36,025 bases of DNA from NCBI GenBank assembly GCA_043774925.1, contig JAYVSZ010000049.1, positions 1 through 36,025 of the forward strand, in the 5' to 3' direction. This DNA comes from JAYVSZ01 sp043774925. Its GTDB lineage: Bacteria > Pseudomonadota > Gammaproteobacteria > Burkholderiales > Methylophilaceae. Below are positions 23,306 to 31,795 of the stretch, one piece after another. A program made the position numbers and the translations under genes. The notes beneath the pieces are model-generated. The model saw only the letters and a program-made list of their open reading frames with translations, was not told where the DNA came from and searched no databases. How positions within the stretch are numbered: the stretch's first letter is position 1; every line of letters begins with the position of its first letter.

Positions 23306-23761
23306 ATGACTAAAACACACATCTGGAAACCCAATACCACCGTTGCCGCAATTATTGAACGGGACAGCAAATTTTTGCTGGTGGAAGAGCAAACCGAGCG
23401 CGGCAACCGTTTTAATCAGCCCGCAGGCCATTTGGAAGATGGCGAAACGCTGATTGAAGCGGTAATTCGCGAAACTTTGGAAGAATCGGCCTACGATTTT
23501 ATGCCCGATGCGCTGCTGGGCATTTATCACTGGAAACATCCGCATAACGACACCACTTATTTGCGCTTTGCGTTCATCGGCAAGGCTGGCGTGCATTACC
23601 CAATGCATGAATTGGACGAGGGAATACTCCGCGCGGTGTGGATGACCGTGGATGAAATCCATGAAAAGCAAAACCTGATGCGTAGCCCACAAGTGCTGAT
23701 GTGTATTGAAGATTATCTAGCGGGAAAGCGCTTTCCAATAGAAGTGATTACTAACTTATGA
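23306..23761 (+). CDS. nudJ: NudJ-like Nudix phosphatase
   Basis: The 151-residue Nudix hydrolase has the box G-x5-E-x7-R-E-x2-E-E at 41-60 (GHLEDGE...RETLEE), with serine in the late glycine position. NudJ of E. coli dephosphorylates thiamine-related and nucleoside di- and triphosphates and also lies next to mnmA, which supports the name. F-N-Q-P-A-G-H-L precedes the box. The last bases overlap the mnmA start (ATGA), coupling the two. Confidence 0.88.
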   Translation: MTKTHIWKPNTTVAAIIERDSKFLLVEEQTERGNRFNQPAGHLEDGETLIEAVIRETLEESAYDFMPDALLGIYHWKHPHNDTTYLRFAFIGKAGVHYPMHELDEGILRAVWMTVDEIHEKQNLMRSPQVLMCIEDYLAGKRFPIEVITNL

Positions 23762-24852
23762 GTAAAAAACGTGTAGTTGTGGGTTTATCTGGCGGCGTAG
23801 ATTCTAGCGTCACGGCCATGCTATTGAAACAGCAAGGCTATGAAGTTGTTGGTCTGTTTATGAAAAACTGGGAAGACGATGATGACGATGAATATTGCTC
23901 CAGCAAGCAAGATTTAATTGATGCAGTTTCTGTAGCGGATAAGCTGGGTATTGAGATTGAAGCGGTGAATTTTAGCAAAGAATACAAAGACCGCGTGTTT
24001 GCCAATTTTTTGGAAGAATACCAAGCTGGACGCACGCCCAACCCCGATATTTTGTGCAACGCAGAGATTAAATTTAAAGCGTTTTTAGACCACGCCATGA
24101 GCTTGGGCGCAGATTTAATCGCGACTGGGCATTATGCGCAAGTGCGCGAAAATCCGCTAAAACCTGGGCTTTTTCAATTGATGAAAGCCGACGACGGCAG
24201 CAAAGACCAAAGTTATTTTTTGTATCGCCTGAATCAAGCGCAACTGAGCAAAACACTTTTTCCGCTTGGCACTTATTTAAAGCGCGAAGTGCGTGAAATG
24301 GCGCGCCAAGCGGGCTTGATTAACGCCGAGAAAAAAGATTCCACCGGCATTTGCTTTATTGGCGAGCGACCTTTTCAGGAATTTTTGCAACGCTATTTAC
24401 CAAAAAAACCTGGTGACATCAAAACGCCAGAAGGCAAGCTGGTCGGCCAACACGAAGGTTTAATGTATTACACGCTGGGGCAAAGACAAGGCTTAAAAAT
24501 CGGCGGTAGCCGCGAAAGTAATGGCGAACCGTGGTTTGTGGCGGCAAAAGATATGACAAACAACGAGCTGATTGTGGTGCAAGGGCATGAACACGCGCTG
24601 TTATTAAACGATGGCTTAACCGCAGGCCAACTCACATGGATTAGCGAAGAAGACCCGCGCACCAACTGGGTGTATGCTGCCAAAACGCGTTACCGCCAGC
24701 CAGATGCGCCTTGCGAAATTGACGCGCTAGATGCCAACGAAGTGACGATTAAATTCGGGCAAAAACAATGGGCAATTACGCCAGGGCAAAGCGCCGTGGT
24801 GTATGAAAGCAATGTTTGCCTAGGCGGTGGCATTATCACCGCCGCAATCTAA
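23758..24852 (+). CDS. mnmA: tRNA 2-thiouridylase MnmA
   Basis: MnmA puts the 2-thio group on U34 of tRNAs for Lys, Glu and Gln, using persulfide sulfur passed along the Tus relay. The 364 residues show the PP-loop SGGVDSS (11-17), the first catalytic cysteine in P-D-I-L-C-N-A-E-I-K (about 101), the second in T-G-I-C-F-I-G-E (about 199) and the C-terminal beta-barrel ending C-L-G-G-G-I-I-T-A-A-I. Just after the stop, the last 28 bases of the gene are duplicated with two changes. Confidence 0.96.
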   Translation: MSKKRVVVGLSGGVDSSVTAMLLKQQGYEVVGLFMKNWEDDDDDEYCSSKQDLIDAVSVADKLGIEIEAVNFSKEYKDRVFANFLEEYQAGRTPNPDILCNAEIKFKAFLDHAMSLGADLIATGHYAQVRENPLKPGLFQLMKADDGSKDQSYFLYRLNQAQLSKTLFPLGTYLKREVREMARQAGLINAEKKDSTGICFIGERPFQEFLQRYLPKKPGDIKTPEGKLVGQHEGLMYYTLGQRQGLKIGGSRESNGEPWFVAAKDMTNNELIVVQGHEHALLLNDGLTAGQLTWISEEDPRTNWVYAAKTRYRQPDAPCEIDALDANEVTIKFGQKQWAITPGQSAVVYESNVCLGGGIITAAI

Positions 24853-24889
24853 CTAAAAGTTCGGTGGCATTATCACCGCCGCGATTTAA
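24825..24889 (+). repeat. duplicated 3' end of mnmA with hairpin
   Basis: The final 28 bases of mnmA (24825-24852) recur at 24862-24889 with two differences, both keeping a stop codon. Each copy holds a CGGTG / CACCG hairpin (GGCGGTG / CACCGCC in the first) with a 7-base loop. It looks like a short tandem duplication next to the REP pair. Confidence 0.8.
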
Positions 24890-24896
24890 TCGTTTT

Positions 24897-24964
24897 GTAG
24901 GCGCTACCTTTAGATAGCGAACCCAAACTTCACCAATCCATCGCGATTTAAAAATCGCTCCAAC
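24897..24964. repeat. inverted REP pair between mnmA and the GST gene
   Basis: Unit one (24897-24922) begins GTAGGCGCTA and closes with TAGCG. Unit two (24942-24964) on the minus strand begins GTTGGAGCGATT and closes with AATCGC. The pair lies exactly between two convergent genes and may also stop transcription from both sides. Confidence 0.65.
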
Positions 24965-24965
24965 T

Positions 24966-25574
24966 TTAAGGGATAGGCATCGTTTCTTTAAAGCTTGGGC
25001 GTTTAACTAAAATACTGTAATGTTTGGCAAGCGCTGAGTAATTATCCTGCCAATTCAATTGCTTATGGCGTAAATCCACATAACCAAGCGCACAGCCGAG
25101 TGCGATATCCGCTAAGCTAAACGTTTCATTCACGCACCATTTCTTTTTGGCAATATCAGCATTCAACTTTTCTAACCCAGCGGTCACTTTGCCTAATTGT
25201 CTGTCGATAGTTGTTTGCGATTGCTGCTCTTCTGGCTTGCGCTGCTCCATCATCGCTGCCACCGCTGCGTCGCAAATGCCGTCTGCAAGCGCCTCCCAGC
25301 GGCGCACGGCAATTTTAGAGGTGTGATCTTGCGGGATTAAATGCGCAACCGGTGTGCGATGATCTAAAAATTCCACAATCACGCGTGAATCGTACAAAGC
25401 CTCATCGTCATCCAACACGAGCACGGGCACTTTGCCTAGCGGATTGTATTGCGAAACTGGGTTATTTGGGTCACTCAGTAGCACTTCTTGCAGCGTGATG
25501 TCGATGTGCTTTTCAATTGCCACAATGCGTACTTTGCGCGCGTAGGGGCTGTTTACAGCGTATAAAAGTTTCAT
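24966..25574 (-). CDS. glutathione S-transferase family protein
   Basis: The 202 residues have the GST layout: an N-terminal thioredoxin-like domain (about 1-80) with Y-A-V-N-S-P-Y-A-R-K-V-R, where S9 or Y11 would activate glutathione, V-P-V-L-V-L-D-D at the cis-proline site and Y-D-S-R-V-I-V-E-F-L for the gamma-glutamyl group; then an all-helical domain. It resembles the YibF-like bacterial group. Substrate unknown. It is divergent from nadC with a 45-base spacer. Confidence 0.9.
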   Translation of the reverse strand: MKLLYAVNSPYARKVRIVAIEKHIDITLQEVLLSDPNNPVSQYNPLGKVPVLVLDDDEALYDSRVIVEFLDHRTPVAHLIPQDHTSKIAVRRWEALADGICDAAVAAMMEQRKPEEQQSQTTIDRQLGKVTAGLEKLNADIAKKKWCVNETFSLADIALGCALGYVDLRHKQLNWQDNYSALAKHYSILVKRPSFKETMPIP

Positions 25575-25604
25575 ATCCTTACTACCGTTTTAATCACTTA
25601 AGTA

Positions 25605-25614
25605 CATTATAATG
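25605..25614. promoter_or_regulatory. palindromic, bidirectional -10 region between the GST gene and nadC
   Basis: CATTATAATG is a perfect palindrome and supplies TATAAT in both directions (plus 25608-25613, minus 25611-25606). The plus-strand copy ends six bases before the nadC ATG. No good -35 box is seen on either side. Confidence 0.4.
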
Positions 25615-25619
25615 CAATT

Positions 25620-26489
25620 ATGAACTCTGCTCTATTCACACAACAATATCCGCGCGGTAGCAAAAATTTTAGCGATTTGGTTAAAACTCAAGTTGCGACA
25701 GCACTGGCGGAAGACATTGGCACAGGTGACCTGACAGCCGCACTGATATTGGCTGACAGCCATGCACATGCGACGATTATTTCGCGCGAAAACGCGATTA
25801 TTTGCGGGCAAGATTGGGCAAACGCGTGCTTTAAACAGCTTGACGAAAACGTGCAAATTACATGGCATGTAAGCGAGGGCGAAAAAATCCATGCCGACCA
25901 AGTATTGTGCGATATTAGCGGCCATGCGCGCGCGCTACTGAGCGCTGAGCGTTGTGCGTTAAATTTTTTGCAAACGCTTTCCGCCGTCGCCACGCACACC
26001 GCGCAATACGTGGCGGCAATTAGTGGCACAAAAGCACAAATTTTAGATACGCGTAAAACGCTACCAGGTTTACGCTTGGCGCAAAAATACGCGGTAACAG
26101 TTGGCGGCGGCATGAATCAACGCCTCGCTTTGTATGATGGCATTCTCATCAAAGAAAACCATATTGCCGCCGCAGGCAGTATCCATGCGGCTCTCCAGCA
26201 TGCCATTCAATATAATCAAAATACAAGTATACAAATTGAAGTAGAAAACTTGGACGAATTGCAACAGGCGCTGGACGCTGGAGCCACCAGTATTTTGCTG
26301 GATAATTTCAGCTTAAGTGACATGCGCGAAGCCGTGAAAACTGCCAATGGCAAAGCGCTTTTGGAAGCCAGCGGCAACGTAAGTTTGAGCACGGTGCGCG
26401 ATATTGCCGAAACTGGCGTGGATCGCATTTCGATTGGCGCGCTGACTAAAAATATACGCGCCATTGATTTATCCCTGCGAATCAAATAG
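25620..26489 (+). CDS. nadC: nicotinate-nucleotide pyrophosphorylase (quinolinate phosphoribosyltransferase)
   Basis: NadC turns quinolinate and PRPP into nicotinate mononucleotide, the entry to NAD. The 289 residues match the family. Motifs are A-E-D-I-G-T-G-D-L-T-A-A near the N terminus, L-D-T-R-K-T-L-P-G-L-R, V-G-G-G-M-N-Q-R, the active-site K-E-N-H-I and the C-terminal E-A-S-G-N-V and S-I-G-A-L-T. No Shine-Dalgarno sequence precedes the ATG and TATAAT ends six bases before it, so the message may be leaderless. The next gene starts 13 bases after the stop. Confidence 0.95.
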   Translation: MNSALFTQQYPRGSKNFSDLVKTQVATALAEDIGTGDLTAALILADSHAHATIISRENAIICGQDWANACFKQLDENVQITWHVSEGEKIHADQVLCDISGHARALLSAERCALNFLQTLSAVATHTAQYVAAISGTKAQILDTRKTLPGLRLAQKYAVTVGGGMNQRLALYDGILIKENHIAAAGSIHAALQHAIQYNQNTSIQIEVENLDELQQALDAGATSILLDNFSLSDMREAVKTANGKALLEASGNVSLSTVRDIAETGVDRISIGALTKNIRAIDLSLRIK

Positions 26490-26502
26490 CATAGCCGCTG
26501 AC

Positions 26503-28284
26503 ATGCTTAAATCACCCACCATTCAAAAAAATAAAAGTCGGCTTAGCCTAGGCGATGTGCTGCGCATGCTAGTAAACGACGGCCGCGTGGACAAAGCTGA
26601 TGCTGAAAAGCTGTTCAAAGACCGTAAATTGGATAGCTCCAACCTGCATCCTGTTGTGGTCATTGGCGAGCAAAAATGGAAAGATTTACAAACGCCGCAC
26701 AAAGTGATGAACGTGGATTTTCTCTCTCGCTGGCTTGCGGAGCAGGCTGGCGTTGACTTTTACCACATTGACCCACTTAAACTAGACTTCACTTCCGCCG
26801 CGCAAATCGTCTCCAAAGCTTACGCAGAGCGGCTAAAAATTATGCCAATTGCGGTAAAAGGCAACGAGGCAACGGTGGCCACCGCCGAGCCTTACCAAAG
26901 CGATTGGGTGCCAGAGCTGGAGCGCGTGTTAGGCATGAAAATCAAGTTGGTGATGGCGAATCCGCTCGAAATAAACCGCTATTTGCCAGAAATTTATAAC
27001 CTTGCCAGCTCGATAAATCAAGCCAACGCGTCCAAAATGGGGCAAATTGTTGGCGTACAAAATTTTGAGCAGTTAGTTGAGCTAGGCAAAGATAAAAATC
27101 TGGATGCCAATGAGCAACATGTGGTGAATATTGTCGATTGGCTGTTTAAATATGCGTTTGAACAGCGCGCCAGTGATATTCACCTAGAGCCGCGCCGCAA
27201 CGCAGGTATTATGCGCTTTCGCATCGATGGCGTGCTGCACCAAGTGTATCAATTACCGCCCAATATTATGAACGCGATTACCAGCCGCATTAAATTGCTC
27301 GGCCGCATGGACATGGTAGAAAAACGCCGTCCGCAAGATGGCCGCATTAAAACGATTAGCGCCGATGGCACAGAAATTGAGCTGCGGCTTTCGACCATGC
27401 CAACCGCGTTTGGCGAAAAATTGGTCATGCGGATTTTTACACCTGAAGTGATTGTGCAGGATTTTATTCAGCTTGGCTTCTCGAAAAAACAAGCCGAGTT
27501 GTGGGCAGAATGGGCCAAACATCCGAACGGCATTATTTTGGTCACCGGCCCGACTGGCTCGGGCAAAACCACCACTTTGTATTCCACGCTCAAGCAGCTT
27601 GCCACGCCAGAAGTGAACGTGAGCACGGTGGAAGACCCAATTGAGATGATTGAACCCGCGTTTAACCAAATGCAAGTCACAGCGAACATTGGCCTAACCT
27701 TTGCCGACGGTATTCGCACGCTAATGCGGCAGGATCCAGACATTATTATGGTCGGTGAGATTCGCGATATTTCAACGGCCGACATGGCGATACAAGCCGC
27801 GCTGACAGGGCATTTGGTGCTTTCCACCTTGCATACAAATGACGCGCCAGCGGCCATCACGCGCTTGCTTGATTTAGGCGTGCCGTCGTACTTAATTCAT
27901 TCCACCGTTTTAGGCATTATGGCGCAACGCTTGGTGCGCACGCTGTGCCCCGCTTGCAAAGTGGCCGCAGAAATTAGCGACGAAGAATGGAACTCCATCA
28001 CGCTGCCATTTAAAGCGCCAAAACCCGCCAGCGTGATGAAAGCGGTAGGCTGCATAGATTGCCGCAACACGGGCTACCGCGGTCGTAGCGGCATTTATGA
28101 GATGTTGACGATTACGCCAAAATTGCGCAAGCTCATCACACCACAGACCGATTTAGCGCAAATTAAAACCCTTGCTTACCAAGAAGGCATGCAACCTTTA
28201 ATGCTGAATGGTGCGGAGAAAGTGGCGGCTGGCTTAACCACGGTGGAAGAAATATTAAAAGTCGCGCCGCATTTAGATACCTAG
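26503..28284 (+). CDS. GspE/PilB-family secretion or pilus assembly ATPase
   Basis: The 593-residue ATPase starts at ATG 26503; an earlier in-frame ATG lies inside nadC. It has an N-terminal MshEN/T2SSE_N-like domain (about 1-160), then the catalytic region with A-S-D-I-H-L-E-P-R, Walker A GPTGSGKT (349-356), the V-E-D-P-I-E Asp box, G-E-I-R-D and T-G-H-L-V-L-S-T-L-H-T-N-D. A late C-P-A-C-K ... C-I-D-C-R-N-T-G-Y-R-G-R-S-G module is the zinc tetracysteine of the family. PilB extends type IV pili and GspE drives type II secretion. With no pilC, pilD or gsp genes beside it, the choice is open. Confidence 0.9.
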   Translation: MLKSPTIQKNKSRLSLGDVLRMLVNDGRVDKADAEKLFKDRKLDSSNLHPVVVIGEQKWKDLQTPHKVMNVDFLSRWLAEQAGVDFYHIDPLKLDFTSAAQIVSKAYAERLKIMPIAVKGNEATVATAEPYQSDWVPELERVLGMKIKLVMANPLEINRYLPEIYNLASSINQANASKMGQIVGVQNFEQLVELGKDKNLDANEQHVVNIVDWLFKYAFEQRASDIHLEPRRNAGIMRFRIDGVLHQVYQLPPNIMNAITSRIKLLGRMDMVEKRRPQDGRIKTISADGTEIELRLSTMPTAFGEKLVMRIFTPEVIVQDFIQLGFSKKQAELWAEWAKHPNGIILVTGPTGSGKTTTLYSTLKQLATPEVNVSTVEDPIEMIEPAFNQMQVTANIGLTFADGIRTLMRQDPDIIMVGEIRDISTADMAIQAALTGHLVLSTLHTNDAPAAITRLLDLGVPSYLIHSTVLGIMAQRLVRTLCPACKVAAEISDEEWNSITLPFKAPKPASVMKAVGCIDCRNTGYRGRSGIYEMLTITPKLRKLITPQTDLAQIKTLAYQEGMQPLMLNGAEKVAAGLTTVEEILKVAPHLDT

Positions 28285-28354
28285 CTTGCGCATCGTTCAA
28301 ACAACAACCATGCCACGCAACACGAATAAATAAGCCATACCTCAGCTCGCAACC

Positions 28355-28383
28355 TTGACCAAACGCCGCCAAACGGTTAATGT
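28355..28383 (+). promoter_or_regulatory. candidate sigma70 promoter of the ilvIHC operon
   Basis: TTGACC (28355-28360) and TAATGT (28378-28383) are 17 bases apart, 35 bases before the ilvI ATG. No leader peptide rich in Ile/Val/Leu codons and no attenuator hairpin is seen in the short leader. Confidence 0.45.
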
Positions 28384-28418
28384 ACAGGGTTAGTATAAAA
28401 CAAATAAATATTCGGTTT

Positions 28419-30185
28419 ATGAATCAGGTTTCTACACCCACCACTGAGCAAAAAGACGCTGCGCAGCTATTTACTGGCGCGGAAATTCTAATTAAGTGCT
28501 TGCATGCGGAAAACGTCAAATTTGTATTTGGCTATCCGGGCGGCGCTGTGCTCAACATTTATGATGCCATTCATGGTCAAGATAAATTTAAGCACGTATT
28601 GGTGCGTCACGAGCAAGCCGCTGTACACGCGGCCGATGGCTATTCACGTTCGACAGGTGAGGTTGGCGTAGCGCTTGTTACATCAGGCCCGGGCGCTACC
28701 AATGCGGTGACTGGCATTGCCACCGCCTACATGGATTCTATTCCGCTGGTGATTATTAGCGGGCAAGTGCCAACGCATGCGATTGGCGAAGATGCTTTTC
28801 AAGAATGCGATACGGTCGGCATTACACGCCCCTGCGTAAAACATAACTTTTTGATTAAAGACATTAACGACATTGCGCCAGTGATGAAAAAAGCGTTTTA
28901 TGTCGCCAACTCTGGTCGTCCGGGTCCTGTTTTGGTGGATATTCCAAAAGATCTGACTGCGGCCTTAGCACAATTTGATTACCCAAAAACGATCGCTTTG
29001 CGTTCGTACAACCCAATTACTAAGGGGCATTCTGGGCAAATCAAAAAAGCGCTTAAACTCATTTGCGAGGCCAAACGCCCCATGGTGTATATGGGTGGCG
29101 GCGTGGTGTTGGGCGACGCTGCGCCACAGATGACCAAATTTATACAATCTCTTGGCTTGCCTGCCAACAGCACTTTAATGGGCTTAGGCGGCTACCCAGC
29201 GACGGACAAACAACACTTGGGCATGCTTGGCATGCACGGCACCTACGAAGCCAATATGGCGATGCAAGAATGCGATGTGTTGCTGGCCATTGGTGCGCGT
29301 TTTGATGACCGCGTGATTGGCAACCCAACGCACTTTTTAAGCCGTCCACGCACCATTATTCACGTAGATATTGATCCATCATCCATCTCCAAGCGCGTAA
29401 AAATAGACGTGCCAATTGTAGGCGATGTGAAATCGGTGCTAAACGATTTGAATGATTTAATCGCGACAGAAAAACCGAAACAAGATACAGCCGCGCTGGC
29501 GGAATGGTTTAAACAAATCGAAGCATGGCGCAGCAAAAAATGCTTAAATTTTGCGCTAGATAAAGCACTCATCAAGCCGCAACAAGTGATTAAAACACTC
29601 TACGAGGTCACCAAAGGCGATGCTTTTGTGACGTCTGACGTGGGTCAACATCAAATGTGGGCGGCGCAATATTATCCGTTTGATAAACCGCGCCGCTGGA
29701 TTAACTCGGGTGGCCTTGGCACCATGGGCGTCGGCTTGCCTTATGCGATGGGCGTGCAACTTGCACACCCAGAGGCGCAAGTCGCCTGCATTACAGGCGA
29801 AGCTTCGATTCAAATGTGTATTCAGGAGCTTTCTACCTGCAAACAGTTTCATCTGCCAGTGAAGGTCATCATGCTAAACAACCGCTACATGGGCATGGTG
29901 CGCCAGTGGCAAGAGTTTTTCTATGGCAATCGCTATTCAGAATCGTACATGGAAGCGTTGCCAGATTTTGTGAAGCTAGCAGAGGCTTATGGTCATGTTG
30001 GCATGCGCGTGACCGACCCAGCCGATGTGGAAGGCGCACTGAAAGAAGCATTTAGCCCAGCCCTAAAAGAGCGTTTAGTGTTTATGGATTTTATGACCGA
30101 CCAATCAGAAAATGTATTCCCGATGATTGCAAACGGCAAAGGCTTATCTGAAATGCTGCTGGCTAAAGAGGCGGAAGATTTATAA
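28419..30185 (+). CDS. ilvI: acetolactate synthase, large (catalytic) subunit
   Basis: The thiamine diphosphate enzyme makes acetolactate or acetohydroxybutyrate, the first shared step of Val, Leu and Ile synthesis. The start at 28419 (M-N-Q-V-S-T-P) is preferred to an upstream in-frame ATG (28380) that overlaps the promoter. The 588 residues contain G-Y-P-G-G-A-V-L-N-I-Y-D, the activating glutamate in V-R-H-E-Q-A-A-V-H-A, and the diphosphate motif ending in M-L-N-N-R-Y-M-G-M-V-R-Q-W. The first part of that motif reads G-E-A-S, where G-D/E-G-S is usual. ilvH overlaps its stop by one base. Confidence 0.95.
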   Translation: MNQVSTPTTEQKDAAQLFTGAEILIKCLHAENVKFVFGYPGGAVLNIYDAIHGQDKFKHVLVRHEQAAVHAADGYSRSTGEVGVALVTSGPGATNAVTGIATAYMDSIPLVIISGQVPTHAIGEDAFQECDTVGITRPCVKHNFLIKDINDIAPVMKKAFYVANSGRPGPVLVDIPKDLTAALAQFDYPKTIALRSYNPITKGHSGQIKKALKLICEAKRPMVYMGGGVVLGDAAPQMTKFIQSLGLPANSTLMGLGGYPATDKQHLGMLGMHGTYEANMAMQECDVLLAIGARFDDRVIGNPTHFLSRPRTIIHVDIDPSSISKRVKIDVPIVGDVKSVLNDLNDLIATEKPKQDTAALAEWFKQIEAWRSKKCLNFALDKALIKPQQVIKTLYEVTKGDAFVTSDVGQHQMWAAQYYPFDKPRRWINSGGLGTMGVGLPYAMGVQLAHPEAQVACITGEASIQMCIQELSTCKQFHLPVKVIMLNNRYMGMVRQWQEFFYGNRYSESYMEALPDFVKLAEAYGHVGMRVTDPADVEGALKEAFSPALKERLVFMDFMTDQSENVFPMIANGKGLSEMLLAKEAEDL

Positions 30186-30676
30186 TGCGCCACATTATTT
30201 CACTCCTCATGGAAAACGAAGCTGGCGCATTGTCGAGAGTTGCAGGCTTATTCTCAGCGCGCGGCTACAACATTGAATCACTCACAGTAGCGGCGACCGA
30301 AGACTCAAGCATGTCGCGTATGACCATCGTCACCAGCGGCTCAGATGAGATTATCGAGCAAATTATCAAGCAGTTGAATAAGCTGATTGATGTGATTAAA
30401 GTGCTCGATTTAAACGATGGCAAGTACATTGAGCGCGAGCTGATGCTGATTAAAGTCAAAGCAACCGCTACGCATCGCGAAGAAATGAAACGCATGTGCG
30501 ATATTTTTCGTGGGCGCATTATCGATGTCGCCGACGGCAGCTTTACCATTGAATTGACAGGATCTGGCCACAAGCTAGACGCTTTTATCGAAAGTTTGGA
30601 CAAAACCGCAATATTAGAAACCGTTCGCACCGGTGCCTCAGGCATCGGTCGCGGCGATAGAGTTTTAAAACTATAA
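30185..30676 (+). CDS. ilvH: acetolactate synthase, small (regulatory) subunit
   Basis: IlvH activates the large subunit and confers feedback inhibition by valine. At 163 residues it is full length. An N-terminal ACT domain (about 1-75) begins M-R-H-I-I-S-L-L-M-E-N-E-A-G-A-L-S-R-V-A-G-L-F-S and shows the G-Y-N-I-E-S-L turn; the C-terminal domain (about 80-163) has R-E-L-M-L-I-K-V and E-x-T-G-S. Its ATG overlaps the ilvI stop (TAATG), so the subunits are co-translated. ilvC follows after 29 bases. Confidence 0.96.
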   Translation: MRHIISLLMENEAGALSRVAGLFSARGYNIESLTVAATEDSSMSRMTIVTSGSDEIIEQIIKQLNKLIDVIKVLDLNDGKYIERELMLIKVKATATHREEMKRMCDIFRGRIIDVADGSFTIELTGSGHKLDAFIESLDKTAILETVRTGASGIGRGDRVLKL

Positions 30677-30705
30677 CTAAGTAACTGTATTCAAAAGGAA
30701 AAGAA

Positions 30706-31722
30706 ATGAAAGTTTATTACGACAAAGACGCTGACCTCAGCATTATCAAAGGTAAAAAAGTCACCATCGTGGGTTACGGCTCGCAAGGCCACGCACACGC
30801 AGCCAACCTAAAAGAAAGCGGCGTCAGTATCACTGTTGGCTTGCGTAAAGGCGGCAGCTCATGGGCGAAAGCTGAAGCAGCTGGCCACAAAACGATGGAA
30901 ATTGCCGATGCGGTAAAAGATGCCGACGTTGTGATGGTGTTGCTGCCAGATGAAACCATGGCGGGCATTTTTCACGCAGATGTAGCCAATAATCTGAAAA
31001 AAGGCGCTGCGCTGGCATTTGCGCACGGCTTTAACATTCACTACAACCAAATTGTGCCACGCGCTGATTTAGACGTGATTATGATTGCGCCAAAAGGCCC
31101 AGGCCACACCGTGCGCTCAGAATATCTAAAAGGCGGCGGCGTACCTACACTCATTGCTGTGTATCAAGATAAATCAGGCAAAGCAAAAGAACTTGCCCTT
31201 TCTTACGCGGCGGCTAACGGCGGCACCAAGGGCGGCGTGATTGAAACTGACTTCCGCGAAGAAACCGAAACTGACTTATTCGGCGAGCAAGCAGTATTGT
31301 GCGGCGGCGCGGTTGAGCTGGTAAAGGCGGGTTTTGAAACGCTAACAGAAGCTGGCTACGCGCCAGAAATGGCCTATTTCGAGTGCTTGCACGAACTTAA
31401 ATTGATTGTCGATTTAATGTACGAAGGTGGCATTGCCAACATGAATTATTCAATTTCTAACAACGCAGAATATGGTGAGTACGTCACAGGCCCGCGCGTA
31501 ATTGGTGATGAAGCGCGCGCAGCCATGAAAGAATGTCTCAAAAACATTCAAAACGGTAACTACGCCAAACAATTCATTTTAGAAGGTCGCACTAACTACC
31601 CAGAGATGGTGGCGCGCCGTCGTTTGAACGCAGCGCACCCGATTGAGCAAGTGGGCAGTCAATTGCGCGCTATGATGCCTTGGATTGCGAAAAACAAATT
31701 AGTAGACCAATCTAAAAACTAA
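30706..31722 (+). CDS. ilvC: ketol-acid reductoisomerase (class I)
   Basis: IlvC isomerises and reduces acetolactate with NADPH and magnesium. The 338 residues are the short class I form. The N-terminal Rossmann motif is V-G-Y-G-S-Q-G-H-A-H-A (22-32), with G-L-R-K-G-G-S-S at about 45-52 as the NADPH-specific loop. The metal-binding region is E-T-D-F-R-E-E-T-E-T-D-L-F-G-E-Q, and Y-E-G-G-I-A-N-M-N-Y-S-I-S-N follows. A clear AAAGGA lies upstream of the ATG. It completes ilvIHC. Only a weak AT-rich inverted repeat follows, not a clear terminator. Confidence 0.97.
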   Translation: MKVYYDKDADLSIIKGKKVTIVGYGSQGHAHAANLKESGVSITVGLRKGGSSWAKAEAAGHKTMEIADAVKDADVVMVLLPDETMAGIFHADVANNLKKGAALAFAHGFNIHYNQIVPRADLDVIMIAPKGPGHTVRSEYLKGGGVPTLIAVYQDKSGKAKELALSYAAANGGTKGGVIETDFREETETDLFGEQAVLCGGAVELVKAGFETLTEAGYAPEMAYFECLHELKLIVDLMYEGGIANMNYSISNNAEYGEYVTGPRVIGDEARAAMKECLKNIQNGNYAKQFILEGRTNYPEMVARRRLNAAHPIEQVGSQLRAMMPWIAKNKLVDQSKN

Positions 31723-31795
31723 GTATTTAAACTTTAAAAAATAAGTTTTAACACTATTAAGGCTAACAAAATTAGGGGTGTAGCACGCATGTGTT

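Noticed and set aside
22607..23692. 361-codon minus-strand open frame over marC and nudJ
   Set aside because: It is antisense to two clear families, has no ribosome site, and its composition is what a shadow of those genes gives.
26464..26502. N-terminal extension of the GspE/PilB-like protein
   Set aside because: These codons lie inside the 3' end of nadC; M at 26503 starts the family-like sequence.
28380..28418. Upstream ATG of ilvI as start, or as a leader peptide
   Set aside because: It overlaps the predicted -10 box, is in frame with ilvI and not rich in branched-chain codons; the family start fits 28419.
31723..31795. Terminator after ilvC
   Set aside because: The inverted repeat (AAACTT / AAGTTT) is AT-only and weak, with no proper T tract.
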